Below are positions 45,649 through 53,142 of a stretch of 64,000 nt of DNA, piece after piece. The stretch comes from SZUA-521 sp041738285. Lineage in GTDB: Bacteria; Pseudomonadota; Gammaproteobacteria; Pseudomonadales; Azotimanducaceae. Location of the stretch: positions 1 through 64,000 of the forward strand of contig JBGSQB010000065.1 in NCBI GenBank assembly GCA_041738285.1, given 5' to 3'. How positions within the stretch are numbered: position 1 is the stretch's first letter; each line of letters begins with the position of its first letter. Position numbers and translations under genes: made by a program. Below the pieces are notes generated by a model. That model had not been told where the DNA came from, searched no databases, and was given only the letters and a program-made list of their open reading frames with translations.

Positions 45649-46182
45649 ATGGCTTTATGGAAGAACGAAAACGAATCCGCGCCATCGGCCGGCACTACCG
45701 CCGCCCGTGGCCCCGAAGTATCACTGTCATCGCCCACGCCGGCCTCATCCACGTCGAGCGACACCGGCCGACGCGCGGCATCGACCGCAAGCGAGTCACT
45801 GATCGCATCGGGACTGGTCATCGAGGGCAAGATCGAAGGCTCGGGCCACGTGCGCATCGCCGGTCACTTCAATGGCGACGTGAACGTCGACGGCAATCTG
45901 ACGATCGAACCGGGCGCCAAGGTCACCGGCGGCGTGCGTGCCGCTCGAGTCAGCGTGGGTGGCGAGTTGGAAGGCAACATCGAGGCCGCGACTTCGGTTG
46001 AACTGACATCCACCGGCGTACTGAACGGCGACTTGAAGGCCGGCAGCCTGACCGTCGCCGCCGGTTCGCGCATGCGCGGCAAGGTCGAGTTCGGCTGGAC
46101 CGACCGCGCAACGCCGGCGAAGTCGACCGCATCGTCACACACTGCATCGTCGGGTAAGTCAGGATCCTCGACCACGGCATGA
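45649..46182 (+). CDS. Bactofilin (polymer-forming cytoskeletal protein)
   Basis: A 177-residue bactofilin. A low-complexity Ser/Thr/Ala N-terminal tail (to about 48) precedes the beta-helix core (residues 50-150: ASGLVIEGKIEGSGHVRIAG, then repeating hydrophobic-Gly turns), and a Ser/Thr-rich tail ends the protein. Such proteins polymerise without nucleotide into scaffolds for cell-wall enzymes. ATG 45649 has AGAGG at eight bases. The stop overlaps the zinc-ribbon gene start (ATGA), a coupling often seen for bactofilins. Confidence 0.92.
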   Translation: MALWKNENESAPSAGTTAARGPEVSLSSPTPASSTSSDTGRRAASTASESLIASGLVIEGKIEGSGHVRIAGHFNGDVNVDGNLTIEPGAKVTGGVRAARVSVGGELEGNIEAATSVELTSTGVLNGDLKAGSLTVAAGSRMRGKVEFGWTDRATPAKSTASSHTASSGKSGSSTTA

Positions 46183-46520
46183 GTTCAGCGCGCGTCGCCT
46201 CGCCAGGCAAGACCCGCGTTTGTCCGCACTGCCGCGCAGAGATCCTCGACAGTGCGAGCGTCTGCCCTGCCTGTAACCATCATCTGCGCTTCGAACGCAA
46301 GGGCGAAGTGCGCGCAACGCCGACCTTCTCCGCGCTGAACGTCGAAGGCACGATCAGGCACCCGGGCGGCGATGCATGGGAATACTCCGTCGTCGTTTCG
46401 ATGCGGAACGAACAAGGGGTCGAAGTGCTGCGACGCGTCGTCGGCGTCGGCGCATTGAGCGGCAGCGAAACACGGACGTTTACCGTCAGCGTCGACGTGA
46501 GCCGGCCGGGGCGAAGTTGA
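46179..46520 (+). CDS. Small zinc-ribbon protein coupled to bactofilin
   Basis: A 113-residue protein with a four-Cys zinc ribbon, CPHC (residues 15-18) and CPAC (29-32), followed by a beta-rich domain (EYSVVVSMRNEQGVEVLRRVVGV). No catalytic motif is visible. The 4-nt overlap with the bactofilin gene suggests a stoichiometric partner, perhaps a filament-binding protein (inference). Confidence 0.82.
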   Translation: MSSARVASPGKTRVCPHCRAEILDSASVCPACNHHLRFERKGEVRATPTFSALNVEGTIRHPGGDAWEYSVVVSMRNEQGVEVLRRVVGVGALSGSETRTFTVSVDVSRPGRS

Positions 46521-46574
46521 CAACGACAGCCGTGCCACGGTTAATCAGCGAATCACAACTCACGTGGCTTACTC

Positions 46575-47135
46575 ATGCTTAGAACATTGCTCGCATTGGC
46601 TGGTCTTGCCCTGTTCAACCCGGCGGCGCATGCCGACGACTACACGGACACCGTCGAGATCTTCAAGGCCGCCGGCGAAAGCAGCCACTTCTTCAAGAAC
46701 GCATTCGGCTATGCAGTGTTCCCAACCGTCGGCAAGGGCGGTCTGGTGGTCGGTGCGGCGCACGGCAAAGGTAACGTGTACCGACAAGGAACTCAGACCG
46801 GCACAACGTCGATGACGCAGGTCACCGTCGGATTCCAGCTCGGCGGCCAAGCCTACAGTCAGATCATCTTCTTCGAAGATCAGCGCGCATTCGATGAATT
46901 CACCAGCGGCGGCTTCGAGTTCGGCGCACAGGTGACCGCGGTTGCGATCACGGCGGGCGTGTCGGCATCCACCAGCACGACGGGAAGCTCCGCCGGTGCC
47001 AGCGGCGGCAGCAAGAACGCTGCAACGGCAGGCGCGGGCTACTACAAGGGCATGGCAATCTTCACGGTTGCCAAGGGCGGCCTGATGTACGAAGCAAGCG
47101 TGGGCGGACAGAAGTTCAGCTACCAGCCGCTGTAG
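46575..47135 (+). CDS. SYLF/Ysc84-domain lipid-binding protein, exported
   Basis: A 186-residue secreted protein with a signal peptide (about 1-20, ending AHADD). The SYLF core is visible: FFKNAFGYAVFPTVGKGGLVVG, GAGYYKGMAIFTVAKGGLMYEASVGGQKF. A Ser/Gly/Ala-rich loop (130-150) interrupts it. SYLF proteins bind phosphoinositides in eukaryotes; the bacterial role is unknown. Start ATG 46575; 18 nt before the DUF389 gene. Confidence 0.88.
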   Translation: MLRTLLALAGLALFNPAAHADDYTDTVEIFKAAGESSHFFKNAFGYAVFPTVGKGGLVVGAAHGKGNVYRQGTQTGTTSMTQVTVGFQLGGQAYSQIIFFEDQRAFDEFTSGGFEFGAQVTAVAITAGVSASTSTTGSSAGASGGSKNAATAGAGYYKGMAIFTVAKGGLMYEASVGGQKFSYQPL

Positions 47136-47153
47136 ATCCGCCGACCTGCCGGT

Positions 47154-48158
47154 ATGACCGCACGGCGGCTCGAACTCATCCTGCCCGCCGATGCGGTTGC
47201 CAAGGCCGAGCCTCTGCTCGAGAAGATCCCGGCGAATCAACGTTGGTCGAGCCCGCTCAACGACGACCTCGTTCGCATGACTGTGTTGCTGCGCGCGGAA
47301 GACACTGAGGTTCTGGTAGACCGATTGACCCAGGCGTTTGGCGGCACGCCAGGCTTCCGGGTGTTCTGGCAAGCGGTGGAAGCGACGATCCCCTCGCTCG
47401 ACCCGGACGACGACGAGCCGAAGCAAGTCAGCGAACAGACGTCTGGACGTATCAGCCGGCAAGAGCTGTACGAAGACATCGCGACCGCCGCGAAGCTGTC
47501 CCCGGTCTACCTCATCAACGTCGTTCTGTCATCGGTAGTCGCGACCATCGGGCTCATCCGCGACGACATCGCCGTCATCATCGGCGCCATGGTGATCGCC
47601 CCGCTGCTCGGACCGAACGTGGCTCTCGCGCTCGCCGCGACCCTGGGCGATCTGAAGCTCGCGCGCCGTACCATCCAAACCGGAATGGCCGGTGTTGCGA
47701 CCGCGGTCGTGCTTGCGGTTGCAATCGGTTGGGTTGCCGACATCGATCCGCGAACACCCGCGATGCTGGCTCGCACGAATATCGGCTTCGGCGACATTGC
47801 ACTTGCGCTCGCCGCCGGCACCGCCGGAACGCTTGCATTCACAAGTGGCGTCCCTGCAGCGTTGATTGGCGTCATGGTCGCCGTGGCGTTACTCCCGCCG
47901 CTGGTCACGAGCGCGCTGTTCGTCGGTGCCGGCTACATACAGCCAGCGCTCGGCGCTGCCCTTCTCTACTTGATCAACGTCGCCTGCGTGAATCTCTCGG
48001 GCATCGCGACGTTTCTCGCCTACGGGATCCACCCCCAGTTCTGGTGGGAGGAAGGCACCGCCAAGAAGTCCACCCGCGTAGCGGTCGCCAGCTGGTTTGG
48101 TCTGCTCGTGCTCATCGGCGCGATCTGGTGGTGGGCAGGCCCGCAGATCGAGTTCTAG
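47154..48158 (+). CDS. DUF389 (TIGR00341) membrane protein
   Basis: A 334-residue protein with an N-terminal cytosolic ferredoxin-like domain (residues 1-80) and about six transmembrane helices (YLINVVLSSVVATIGLI onward). DDIAVIIGAMVIAPLLGPN is the DUF389 signature. Function unknown in this family. It is probably co-transcribed with the SYLF gene. The gene-poor, lower-GC island begins right after its stop. Confidence 0.9.
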   Translation: MTARRLELILPADAVAKAEPLLEKIPANQRWSSPLNDDLVRMTVLLRAEDTEVLVDRLTQAFGGTPGFRVFWQAVEATIPSLDPDDDEPKQVSEQTSGRISRQELYEDIATAAKLSPVYLINVVLSSVVATIGLIRDDIAVIIGAMVIAPLLGPNVALALAATLGDLKLARRTIQTGMAGVATAVVLAVAIGWVADIDPRTPAMLARTNIGFGDIALALAAGTAGTLAFTSGVPAALIGVMVAVALLPPLVTSALFVGAGYIQPALGAALLYLINVACVNLSGIATFLAYGIHPQFWWEEGTAKKSTRVAVASWFGLLVLIGAIWWWAGPQIEF

Positions 48159-48497
48159 CATCGGACGGTCACCGCATGCGCGTGCTACCCATCAGTCAAA
48201 GAAAACTGGAACGCAGCCAGACCCGTGCGTTGCAGCAATTGAACCGAATTGCCGCACAGGATCAGCATTGAATTTCGATCGGCCGTCACGAAGTAAGCGT
48301 TTGCGACGTTAGATGGATTCCACCGTTCGTTTCCGGTCGAGATTATCGCTGTCTTCCGGATTCGCCTACGAGGAGGCACTCGCAGATGTCTGAATCCGTG
48401 GTCGACTCGAAACGTGGGAGGATGGGAATAGACGGAAGTCATCCGTCTACTGAGCGTTTGGCAGCGTTATTAACTCACAGTAGAGGACGCACAGATT
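48159..48497. other. Gene-free stretch (339 bp) before the broken DUF4440 gene
   Basis: No supported gene. It contains a 7-bp hairpin AGACGGA/TCCGTCT (48430-48448) and a GTTAGAT at 48309-48315 that fits the GTTRRRY right box of integron attC sites, without a partner box. The base composition is lower in GC than the surroundings. Confidence 0.5.
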
Positions 48498-48928
48498 GTG
48501 TCTAAATTCTCCGCAATCGTTACGATTTTGCTCGGCATTCTTTTCTCACCTGCATCGAGCGCCGATTCGGCGCTCGCAGAACTTGATGCGGCCAATAAAG
48601 CATTCGCGAAAGCCCTAATGGCCGGTGACATTGAATCCTTGGTCAACGATTAAACCGACGATGGTTGTGTCATTGCGCCAATGGCTGGTGAAACATGTGG
48701 TAAGGAATCGATCCGAGCGTTCTGGAAGTCTGTAATCGCAACTAATCCGAAAAAAAGTCGAGATAATTACCGAAAAAGCTGGAAGCGAAGGAGACCTGGC
48801 TTTCGCCACTGGCCAGCTTCTCATCACCGATGCTGAATCGGCAGTCCAAAAAAAACCGTTTTGCATTGGTGTTTATAAAGGTCGGAGGTCTGTGGAAGCT
48901 CCGAGTGGATTCATGGAATCCCCAATAA
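48498..48928 (+). pseudogene. Broken DUF4440/SnoaL-like (NTF2-fold) secreted protein gene
   Basis: Starting at GTG 48498, the frame encodes a signal peptide (FSAIVTILLGILFSPASSAD) and ELDAANKAFAKALMAGDIE, the usual DUF4440 start. A TAA at 48651-48653 falls inside LVND*TDDGCVIAPMAGE, where relatives have Tyr. The reading continues in shifted frames: after the A7 run (48750-48756) as VEIITEKAGSEGDLAFATGQ, and after the A8 run (48848-48855) as RFALVFIKVGGLWKLRVDSW to TAA 48926-48928. So one nonsense change and two homopolymer shifts inactivate it. The frameshifts alone could be sequencing errors; the TAA is not a homopolymer effect. The gene is much lower in GC than its neighbours. Confidence 0.8.
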
Positions 48929-48955
48929 TCCGGCAGCTAGTTCTGTGGTGCCCAC

Positions 48956-48987
48956 CGCCTAACAATCCGCTGCGGCGGCGTTAGGCG
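48956..48987 (+). other. attC-like inverted repeat (possible cassette recombination site relic)
   Basis: GCCTAAC (48957-48963) and GTTAGGC (48980-48986) match the RYYYAAC and GTTRRRY outer boxes of integron attC sites and pair perfectly, extended by one C/G. Only 16 bases separate them, shorter than a complete attC, so it may be a deleted site or a simple hairpin. The next ORF starts four bases after it, as in gene cassettes. Confidence 0.4.
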
Positions 48988-48989
48988 TC

Positions 48990-49430
48990 ATGGGGTTCGC
49001 CGCCCCACGGCTTTTCGCAGCTTCGCTCGATTTGGCGATGCTCCCGTTCTCGATGACCGATGCATGTGCGCCATTTCATTACAGCCTAGGGAGCCCAATC
49101 TACGCTATCGCACCCGGAGCGTACGCGATTGCGTGTGAGCGACTCGGGACAGATCGCGACGACGCCAAGACCAATTTTGTTGGCACGGCGACGGAGCACT
49201 ACCGCTTCAGTTCGCACGTACAGCGAGGCTTCGGGACCTACCCTTTTGAAAGCCTCAACGGAGAACCGGTTCCCGACGAGTTCTACTTCGTGAGCCTGTT
49301 CGAAGGCGACCACCTGCCGTACCCAATGGCGCTGGATAGCAAAGGAATTCTCTATGTCATCTGGTACCAGCGTGTGTGCAGAGAAAAGATGGACAAAGCG
49401 CGTCAATCCACGATCGTAGTATGCGAATGA
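48990..49430 (+). CDS. Hypothetical protein, possible cassette gene
   Basis: A 146-residue ORF starting four bases after the attC-like hairpin. It has no signal peptide or recognised domain; segments such as ERLGTDRDDAKTNFVGTATE and PDEFYFVSLFEGDHLPYPMA look protein-like, with a fair share of aromatic residues. No ribosome site is clear. Cassette-like position and unmatched sequence make it a candidate for a transferred orphan gene, but it may be non-coding. Confidence 0.45.
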   Translation: MGFAAPRLFAASLDLAMLPFSMTDACAPFHYSLGSPIYAIAPGAYAIACERLGTDRDDAKTNFVGTATEHYRFSSHVQRGFGTYPFESLNGEPVPDEFYFVSLFEGDHLPYPMALDSKGILYVIWYQRVCREKMDKARQSTIVVCE

Positions 49431-49573
49431 CGTCTGAGTTCAACTTAGAAGTGAAACGCCGAATAGTTTCTGACGAAAAGCCCTGCTGGCGACTCAAAGC
49501 CATGTCGTTTCCTCGGTCGATCGTTGATCTGGTTGGCTATATGATCGCCGCGCGCTCGGCTCGCGCCGGATGA
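49427..49573 (+). CDS. Hypothetical 48-residue protein
   Basis: The ATG overlaps the preceding stop (ATGA). The product MTSEFNLEVKRRIVSDEKPC... is basic with a short hydrophobic stretch (IVDLVGYMIAARSA). Nothing recognised. Evidence is the coupling alone, so it is weak. Confidence 0.25.
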   Translation: MTSEFNLEVKRRIVSDEKPCWRLKAMSFPRSIVDLVGYMIAARSARAG

Positions 49574-49637
49574 CGCCTGAGCTGCGTTTGAGGCGGGCCA
49601 AACGTCACCTGCTGAGCATTTGCGGCAGACGGCACCG

Positions 49638-50645
49638 TCAACGCATCTGGCCCACTTCGTGGCGTTCGGCCGAACGCGATGCGGAGACGATACCAAGCTG
49701 ATCGCGCACCTCGTCGATCGGGCGGTCCGCATAGTCCCAGAAGTCCCAGGCATCGCCGAGATCGACGTTCACAGCGCTGCCCCGCGTGATCTCCCGCAGC
49801 ATGGACTCCGCTAAGCCATTCTCGCCGAGGAGCCCCGGGATGTTTGGCATTGGAAACGGTGTGAGGTTGATCCGAGCACCGTGCAACACCATGGCGATCA
49901 GCCAGGTGAAGAAATCATGCGCGCCGTTCGTATATCCCGCCTGGAAGGCCGCGTTTTTGAGCTCGCCTTGTGCCGAGGTGTCGTAGCCACTCAACACGTG
50001 AGTGACGTCGTGGAAGATTGCACCCTCCGGAAAGCCCTGTTTCGCTCCGGGGAACGCGATGCCGGCGTCAACGCAATGACGGTAGAACTGGTAGCCAAGC
50101 GTGTGCTGGGGAAATCTCTCGAGGGCCTCGAAGCGCGACAACATCGATTTGTCTTCGCCAAGTACGCCTCGAAACCGGAGCACAGCAGCAATCACCGGCA
50201 GTAATCCGCCTGTCATCCGATACGTGTTGCGGAAGTAGTGACGGATGTGGGAACGGCGCAGGAAGGCGATCCGAAAACGGAGTAGCTTCGCGCTGGCAAG
50301 GTACGCGATGACGTTGACTGCGGGCTCATCCACCGCGAGCACGTCGGCGAAGTCCGCAACGAGCGATACCTGGCGGGCGCTGGGTGGCCCATCGGCAACG
50401 CACAGGACGATCATCAGGCGCACAAGCTGCAACGCCTCATCGGCATCACCGACACGTGCCAACTCCGCCGGTGCAATCGGTCGCAATTCTTCGATGTTGT
50501 CATTGGTTCGGAAGATCACGCGCTGCATCGCGCTTACGAGGGCGACCTGCGGCCGGCCAAAGCCGATTGGCGCCGCCGAAGCGATGGTTACCAACGCGCG
50601 CAGCTGGTGCGTGGCCGAACGGGGATCGGGTTCGATGAGTTTCAT
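49638..50645 (-). CDS. TerB-like/Coq4-like fusion protein
   Basis: About 335 residues. The N-terminal part (to about 130) resembles the helical TerB fold (LQLVRLMIVLCVADGPPSAR). The C-terminal part carries the Coq4 zinc signature HDxxHx11E exactly: in the frame from ATG 50663 it is H218-D-x2-H222 and E234 (HDVTHVLSGYDTSAQGE). Coq4 organises, and oxidatively decarboxylates in, ubiquinone synthesis; bacterial relatives are often of unknown role. ATG 50645 or 50663 may be the start. It is divergent from a TetR gene, with repeated operator-like sequences between, suggesting control by that regulator. Confidence 0.75.
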   Translation of the reverse strand: MKLIEPDPRSATHQLRALVTIASAAPIGFGRPQVALVSAMQRVIFRTNDNIEELRPIAPAELARVGDADEALQLVRLMIVLCVADGPPSARQVSLVADFADVLAVDEPAVNVIAYLASAKLLRFRIAFLRRSHIRHYFRNTYRMTGGLLPVIAAVLRFRGVLGEDKSMLSRFEALERFPQHTLGYQFYRHCVDAGIAFPGAKQGFPEGAIFHDVTHVLSGYDTSAQGELKNAAFQAGYTNGAHDFFTWLIAMVLHGARINLTPFPMPNIPGLLGENGLAESMLREITRGSAVNVDLGDAWDFWDYADRPIDEVRDQLGIVSASRSAERHEVGQMR

Positions 50646-50669
50646 GGTTGGATCACTCAACATATTAGG

Positions 50670-50731
50670 TCAACTGACAAAATACGCCTTGCACCGATTA
50701 TGTCAACCGACTAAATTAGTCAAGTGACTAA
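50670..50731. promoter_or_regulatory. Repeated operator in the TerB-Coq4/TetR divergent promoter
   Basis: Three related 11-12 base units are visible: TCAACTGACAA (50670-50680), TCAACCGACTAA (50703-50714), TCAAGTGACTAA (50720-50731). The last also belongs to a perfect inverted repeat TTAGTCA-AG-TGACTAA (50716-50731) that overlaps the GTG start of the TetR gene. This is a likely TetR operator for autorepression and for control of the divergent gene. Confidence 0.7.
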
Positions 50732-51344
50732 GACCCGACGCAAGCGGCAACCCGCGGCCCATGCCGATGCAACGCGGCTGAGAATCGTCGCGGCCGCCGT
50801 AACCGCGTTTGCCGATCATGGGTTCGAGGCTGCCAGCACACGCGAGATCGCGCGACGCTCAGGCGTTGAGCAGGGTCTGCTCACCTACCACTTTCGAACC
50901 AAAGACGCGCTCTGGCGAGCAGCGGCGGACCAGGTCTTCAGCACACTGCGGGAACGGGTGTTCGAGCGACTCGTTCAGACACGCGATGTGAGCCCCGAAG
51001 ATCGAGCGCGGGAACTCATTCGCACGTATGTGCGCACCATGGGGGCACACCCCGAGTTCTTTCGATTCATTGTCGATCAGGGTCACCGCTACGACGCGCG
51101 TACGAACTGGCTCGTCGATACGCACATCCGACCCGCGTTCGAAATGATGAGTGGGCTCGGGCTGCTCAAGGCAGCGGGCGATGGCCCCAGCAAGCTGCCG
51201 CATGCGCTGTTCGCACTGCTCGGGGCGAGCACGCTGATCTTCTCCGTTCCCGCCAATTGTCAGCGACTCACTGGGGTCGATCCGAGGGACCCGACGGTTA
51301 TCGAAGCGCACGCGGATTTCGTTGCGGCGCTGTTGATCCCCTGA
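50724..51344 (+). CDS. TetR family transcriptional regulator
   Basis: A 206-residue regulator. N-terminal HTH: ADHGFEAASTREIARRSGVE and LLTYHFRTKDALWRAA. The remaining helical ligand domain is of the type with C-terminal TetR_C (VSPEDRARELIRTYVRTMGA). The GTG start at 50724 lies inside its presumed operator. It is divergent from the TerB-Coq4 gene, which it probably represses; the ligand is unknown. Confidence 0.9.
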   Translation: MTKTRRKRQPAAHADATRLRIVAAAVTAFADHGFEAASTREIARRSGVEQGLLTYHFRTKDALWRAAADQVFSTLRERVFERLVQTRDVSPEDRARELIRTYVRTMGAHPEFFRFIVDQGHRYDARTNWLVDTHIRPAFEMMSGLGLLKAAGDGPSKLPHALFALLGASTLIFSVPANCQRLTGVDPRDPTVIEAHADFVAALLIP

Positions 51345-51396
51345 GCGATTCGGGCAGCCCCCTCATGGAACAACGTTGCCTGCTCGCGACCCATTC

Positions 51397-51626
51397 ATGA
51401 AGGCAGTCGTCATCGACAGGTACGGGACTCCCGACGTCCTGGAACCGACGGAGGTGGCAATGCCCACGCCCAAAGGCCACGAAGTCCTGGTCCGCGTGCA
51501 TGCGGCGTCGGCCAACCATTGCTGCGTAGCATGTTCCAACCCAAGGTACGAATCGTCGGTAGCGACATCGCCGGACGCGTGGAAGCGATTGGCGAATCCG
51601 TAAAGCCACTGCGCCCTGGTGATTAA
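51397..51626 (+). pseudogene. Relic of a zinc-type (MDR) alcohol/quinone dehydrogenase, N-terminal only
   Basis: ATG 51397 opens MKAVVIDRYGTPDVLEPTEV and EVLVRVHAASANHC, the typical GroES-like N-terminus. The frame then shifts: downstream, KVRIVGSDIAGRVEAIGESV and KPLRPGD are read in another frame and end at TAA 51624-51626. About 30 internal residues and the whole Rossmann domain are missing. It is a truncated, frameshifted remnant. Confidence 0.75.
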
Positions 51627-51856
51627 GTCCACGCCGATTGCGCATGGGAGGGTTCCGTGCGTTTGCCGAACATGTCTGTGCAGCGGGAACGACGTTCGCA
51701 CGCAAACCGTGACGATGGTGTGACGACCGAAACGCGGAACGTCTGATACGAACTCGGGCAGTTGACGGCTCGGTCGTTCCGCGGGCAGCCTTGATCACTG
51801 GGCTTCGGCCGGTTTTCGGGAGCGCCGCGGACAATGAGCCATTCAAGCCGTACAAC

Positions 51857-52483
51857 ATGATCAGAGGCGCATCGTTCGGAAGAACCGCCCGCGTTGCCGC
51901 ATCGTGCGTGCTGTGTCTGTTGATCGATAGTTGCGCGGCACAATCCGATTCGCCTGCAACGCGCGTTGGCGCGGCGAGTACGCAGGTTCCCGGCTCGTGC
52001 GGCGACGTACTGTCGTATGAAGTAGCGGACGCCCATCCGGCGATCCGGTGGATCACGCCACGCGGGGGCATTGCCAGCGATGCAGCGCTGTCTTGCGTGT
52101 TGCGATCGGAAATGGACGACGGCACGCTCGAGCTGAAAGCCTATATGTCGAGCGGGCTCTACATATTCTTGCGGGAATGTGAATCCGGCGGGGCGCGCAC
52201 CTACCGTGTGTTTAGATACAGGAACAGCTCGCGACCATACCTCCTGCGCCTGCATTCGAATCAGCTGGTCGATCCGAAGACCTATGTTGTCGTGAGTTCG
52301 TATCGCAAGCCGGCGGGCAACTATCAACACGCGATTGCGGAAGCACACAACAATGCTTCGAGAATCACACTGTGCCCAACCGTCGCCCAACTCGAGTCCC
52401 ATGAGTCACCGTTGCTCGTGCCCGTGGTGGCGCGCGGCTCGATCCAAGCAAGCACTTATCGAGCTGATTTCTACCGCAAATGA
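51857..52483 (+). CDS. Hypothetical exported protein
   Basis: About 208 residues. ATG 51857 begins a signal-like segment (RTARVAASCVLCLLIDSCAAQ), possibly a non-canonical lipobox. The rest has several Cys (SCGD, SCVL, RECE, LCPT) and Tyr/Arg-rich beta segments (YRVFRYRNSSRPYLLRLHSN). No family recognised. The longer frame from 51791 adds residues without signal. Its neighbours are a pseudogene and a cupin gene, giving no clue. Confidence 0.5.
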   Translation: MIRGASFGRTARVAASCVLCLLIDSCAAQSDSPATRVGAASTQVPGSCGDVLSYEVADAHPAIRWITPRGGIASDAALSCVLRSEMDDGTLELKAYMSSGLYIFLRECESGGARTYRVFRYRNSSRPYLLRLHSNQLVDPKTYVVVSSYRKPAGNYQHAIAEAHNNASRITLCPTVAQLESHESPLLVPVVARGSIQASTYRADFYRK

Positions 52484-52608
52484 GGATCCACGGTGCAGAG
52501 CATCGGCGAAGGATGGTCTGCACGTGTGCCAAACCAGATCCACTTGGCACACTTTGATACGCCCTCGGGTGCTATTCACCCGGTTTATTCCACATCAGCG
52601 AGACCGCC

Positions 52609-53076
52609 ATGCCCGTGTTCAATCCACACCAGTTCGTCACCGAGGAAGTTCCGACGAGCAACTGCGAGCAAGTGAATCGGAATTACTGGATCAGCGAGGC
52701 TGGGGGACTCACTCAGTTCGGCGCGTTCGTCGAAGTGCTTCAGCCTGGATCTCGGTCGTCAATCAAGCACTGGCACAGTGCCGAAGACGAGATGGTTTAC
52801 GTTCTCGAAGGCGAGATCACGGTGGTGGAAGGCGAGAACGAGATCGTGCTAAGGCCGGGAGATGCGGCAACCTTCTGCGCCGGCGTTGCGATCGGACATT
52901 GCCTGGAGAACCGGAGTGCGTCGGCGACACGGTGTCTGGTCGTCGGCACACGAGCAGCCGTTGATCGAATCACCTATCCCGACCATGACCGCGTTTGCCA
53001 CCGCGATCGATCCGAGCCGGATGACCTCTGGTGCGACTGCGCAGGCGAGCCGGCCAGCAACCCCTACGCGAAATGA
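52609..53076 (+). CDS. Cupin domain protein
   Basis: A 155-residue single-domain cupin. Motif 1 is HWHSAEDEMVYVLEGEI (metal ligands H, H, E) and motif 2 is PGDAATFCAGVAIGHCLEN (His). The C-terminus ends in Arg/Asp-rich sequence with DLWCDCAGEP. Small cupins of this layout bind sugars, hydroxy-acids or act as dioxygenases or gene regulators. It lies 66 nt before the epoxide hydrolase-like gene and may be co-transcribed. Confidence 0.82.
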   Translation: MPVFNPHQFVTEEVPTSNCEQVNRNYWISEAGGLTQFGAFVEVLQPGSRSSIKHWHSAEDEMVYVLEGEITVVEGENEIVLRPGDAATFCAGVAIGHCLENRSASATRCLVVGTRAAVDRITYPDHDRVCHRDRSEPDDLWCDCAGEPASNPYAK

Positions 53077-53142
53077 GTGCCGCTGCAGGCCATCGACACC
53101 GAAGCGCAGCGGCCTGCGCCGCTGCATAGGAGTTGGCATCGT

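Noticed and set aside
48176..48271. 31-codon ORF after the DUF389 gene
   Set aside because: Too short and without ribosome site or known match; lies in a decayed region.
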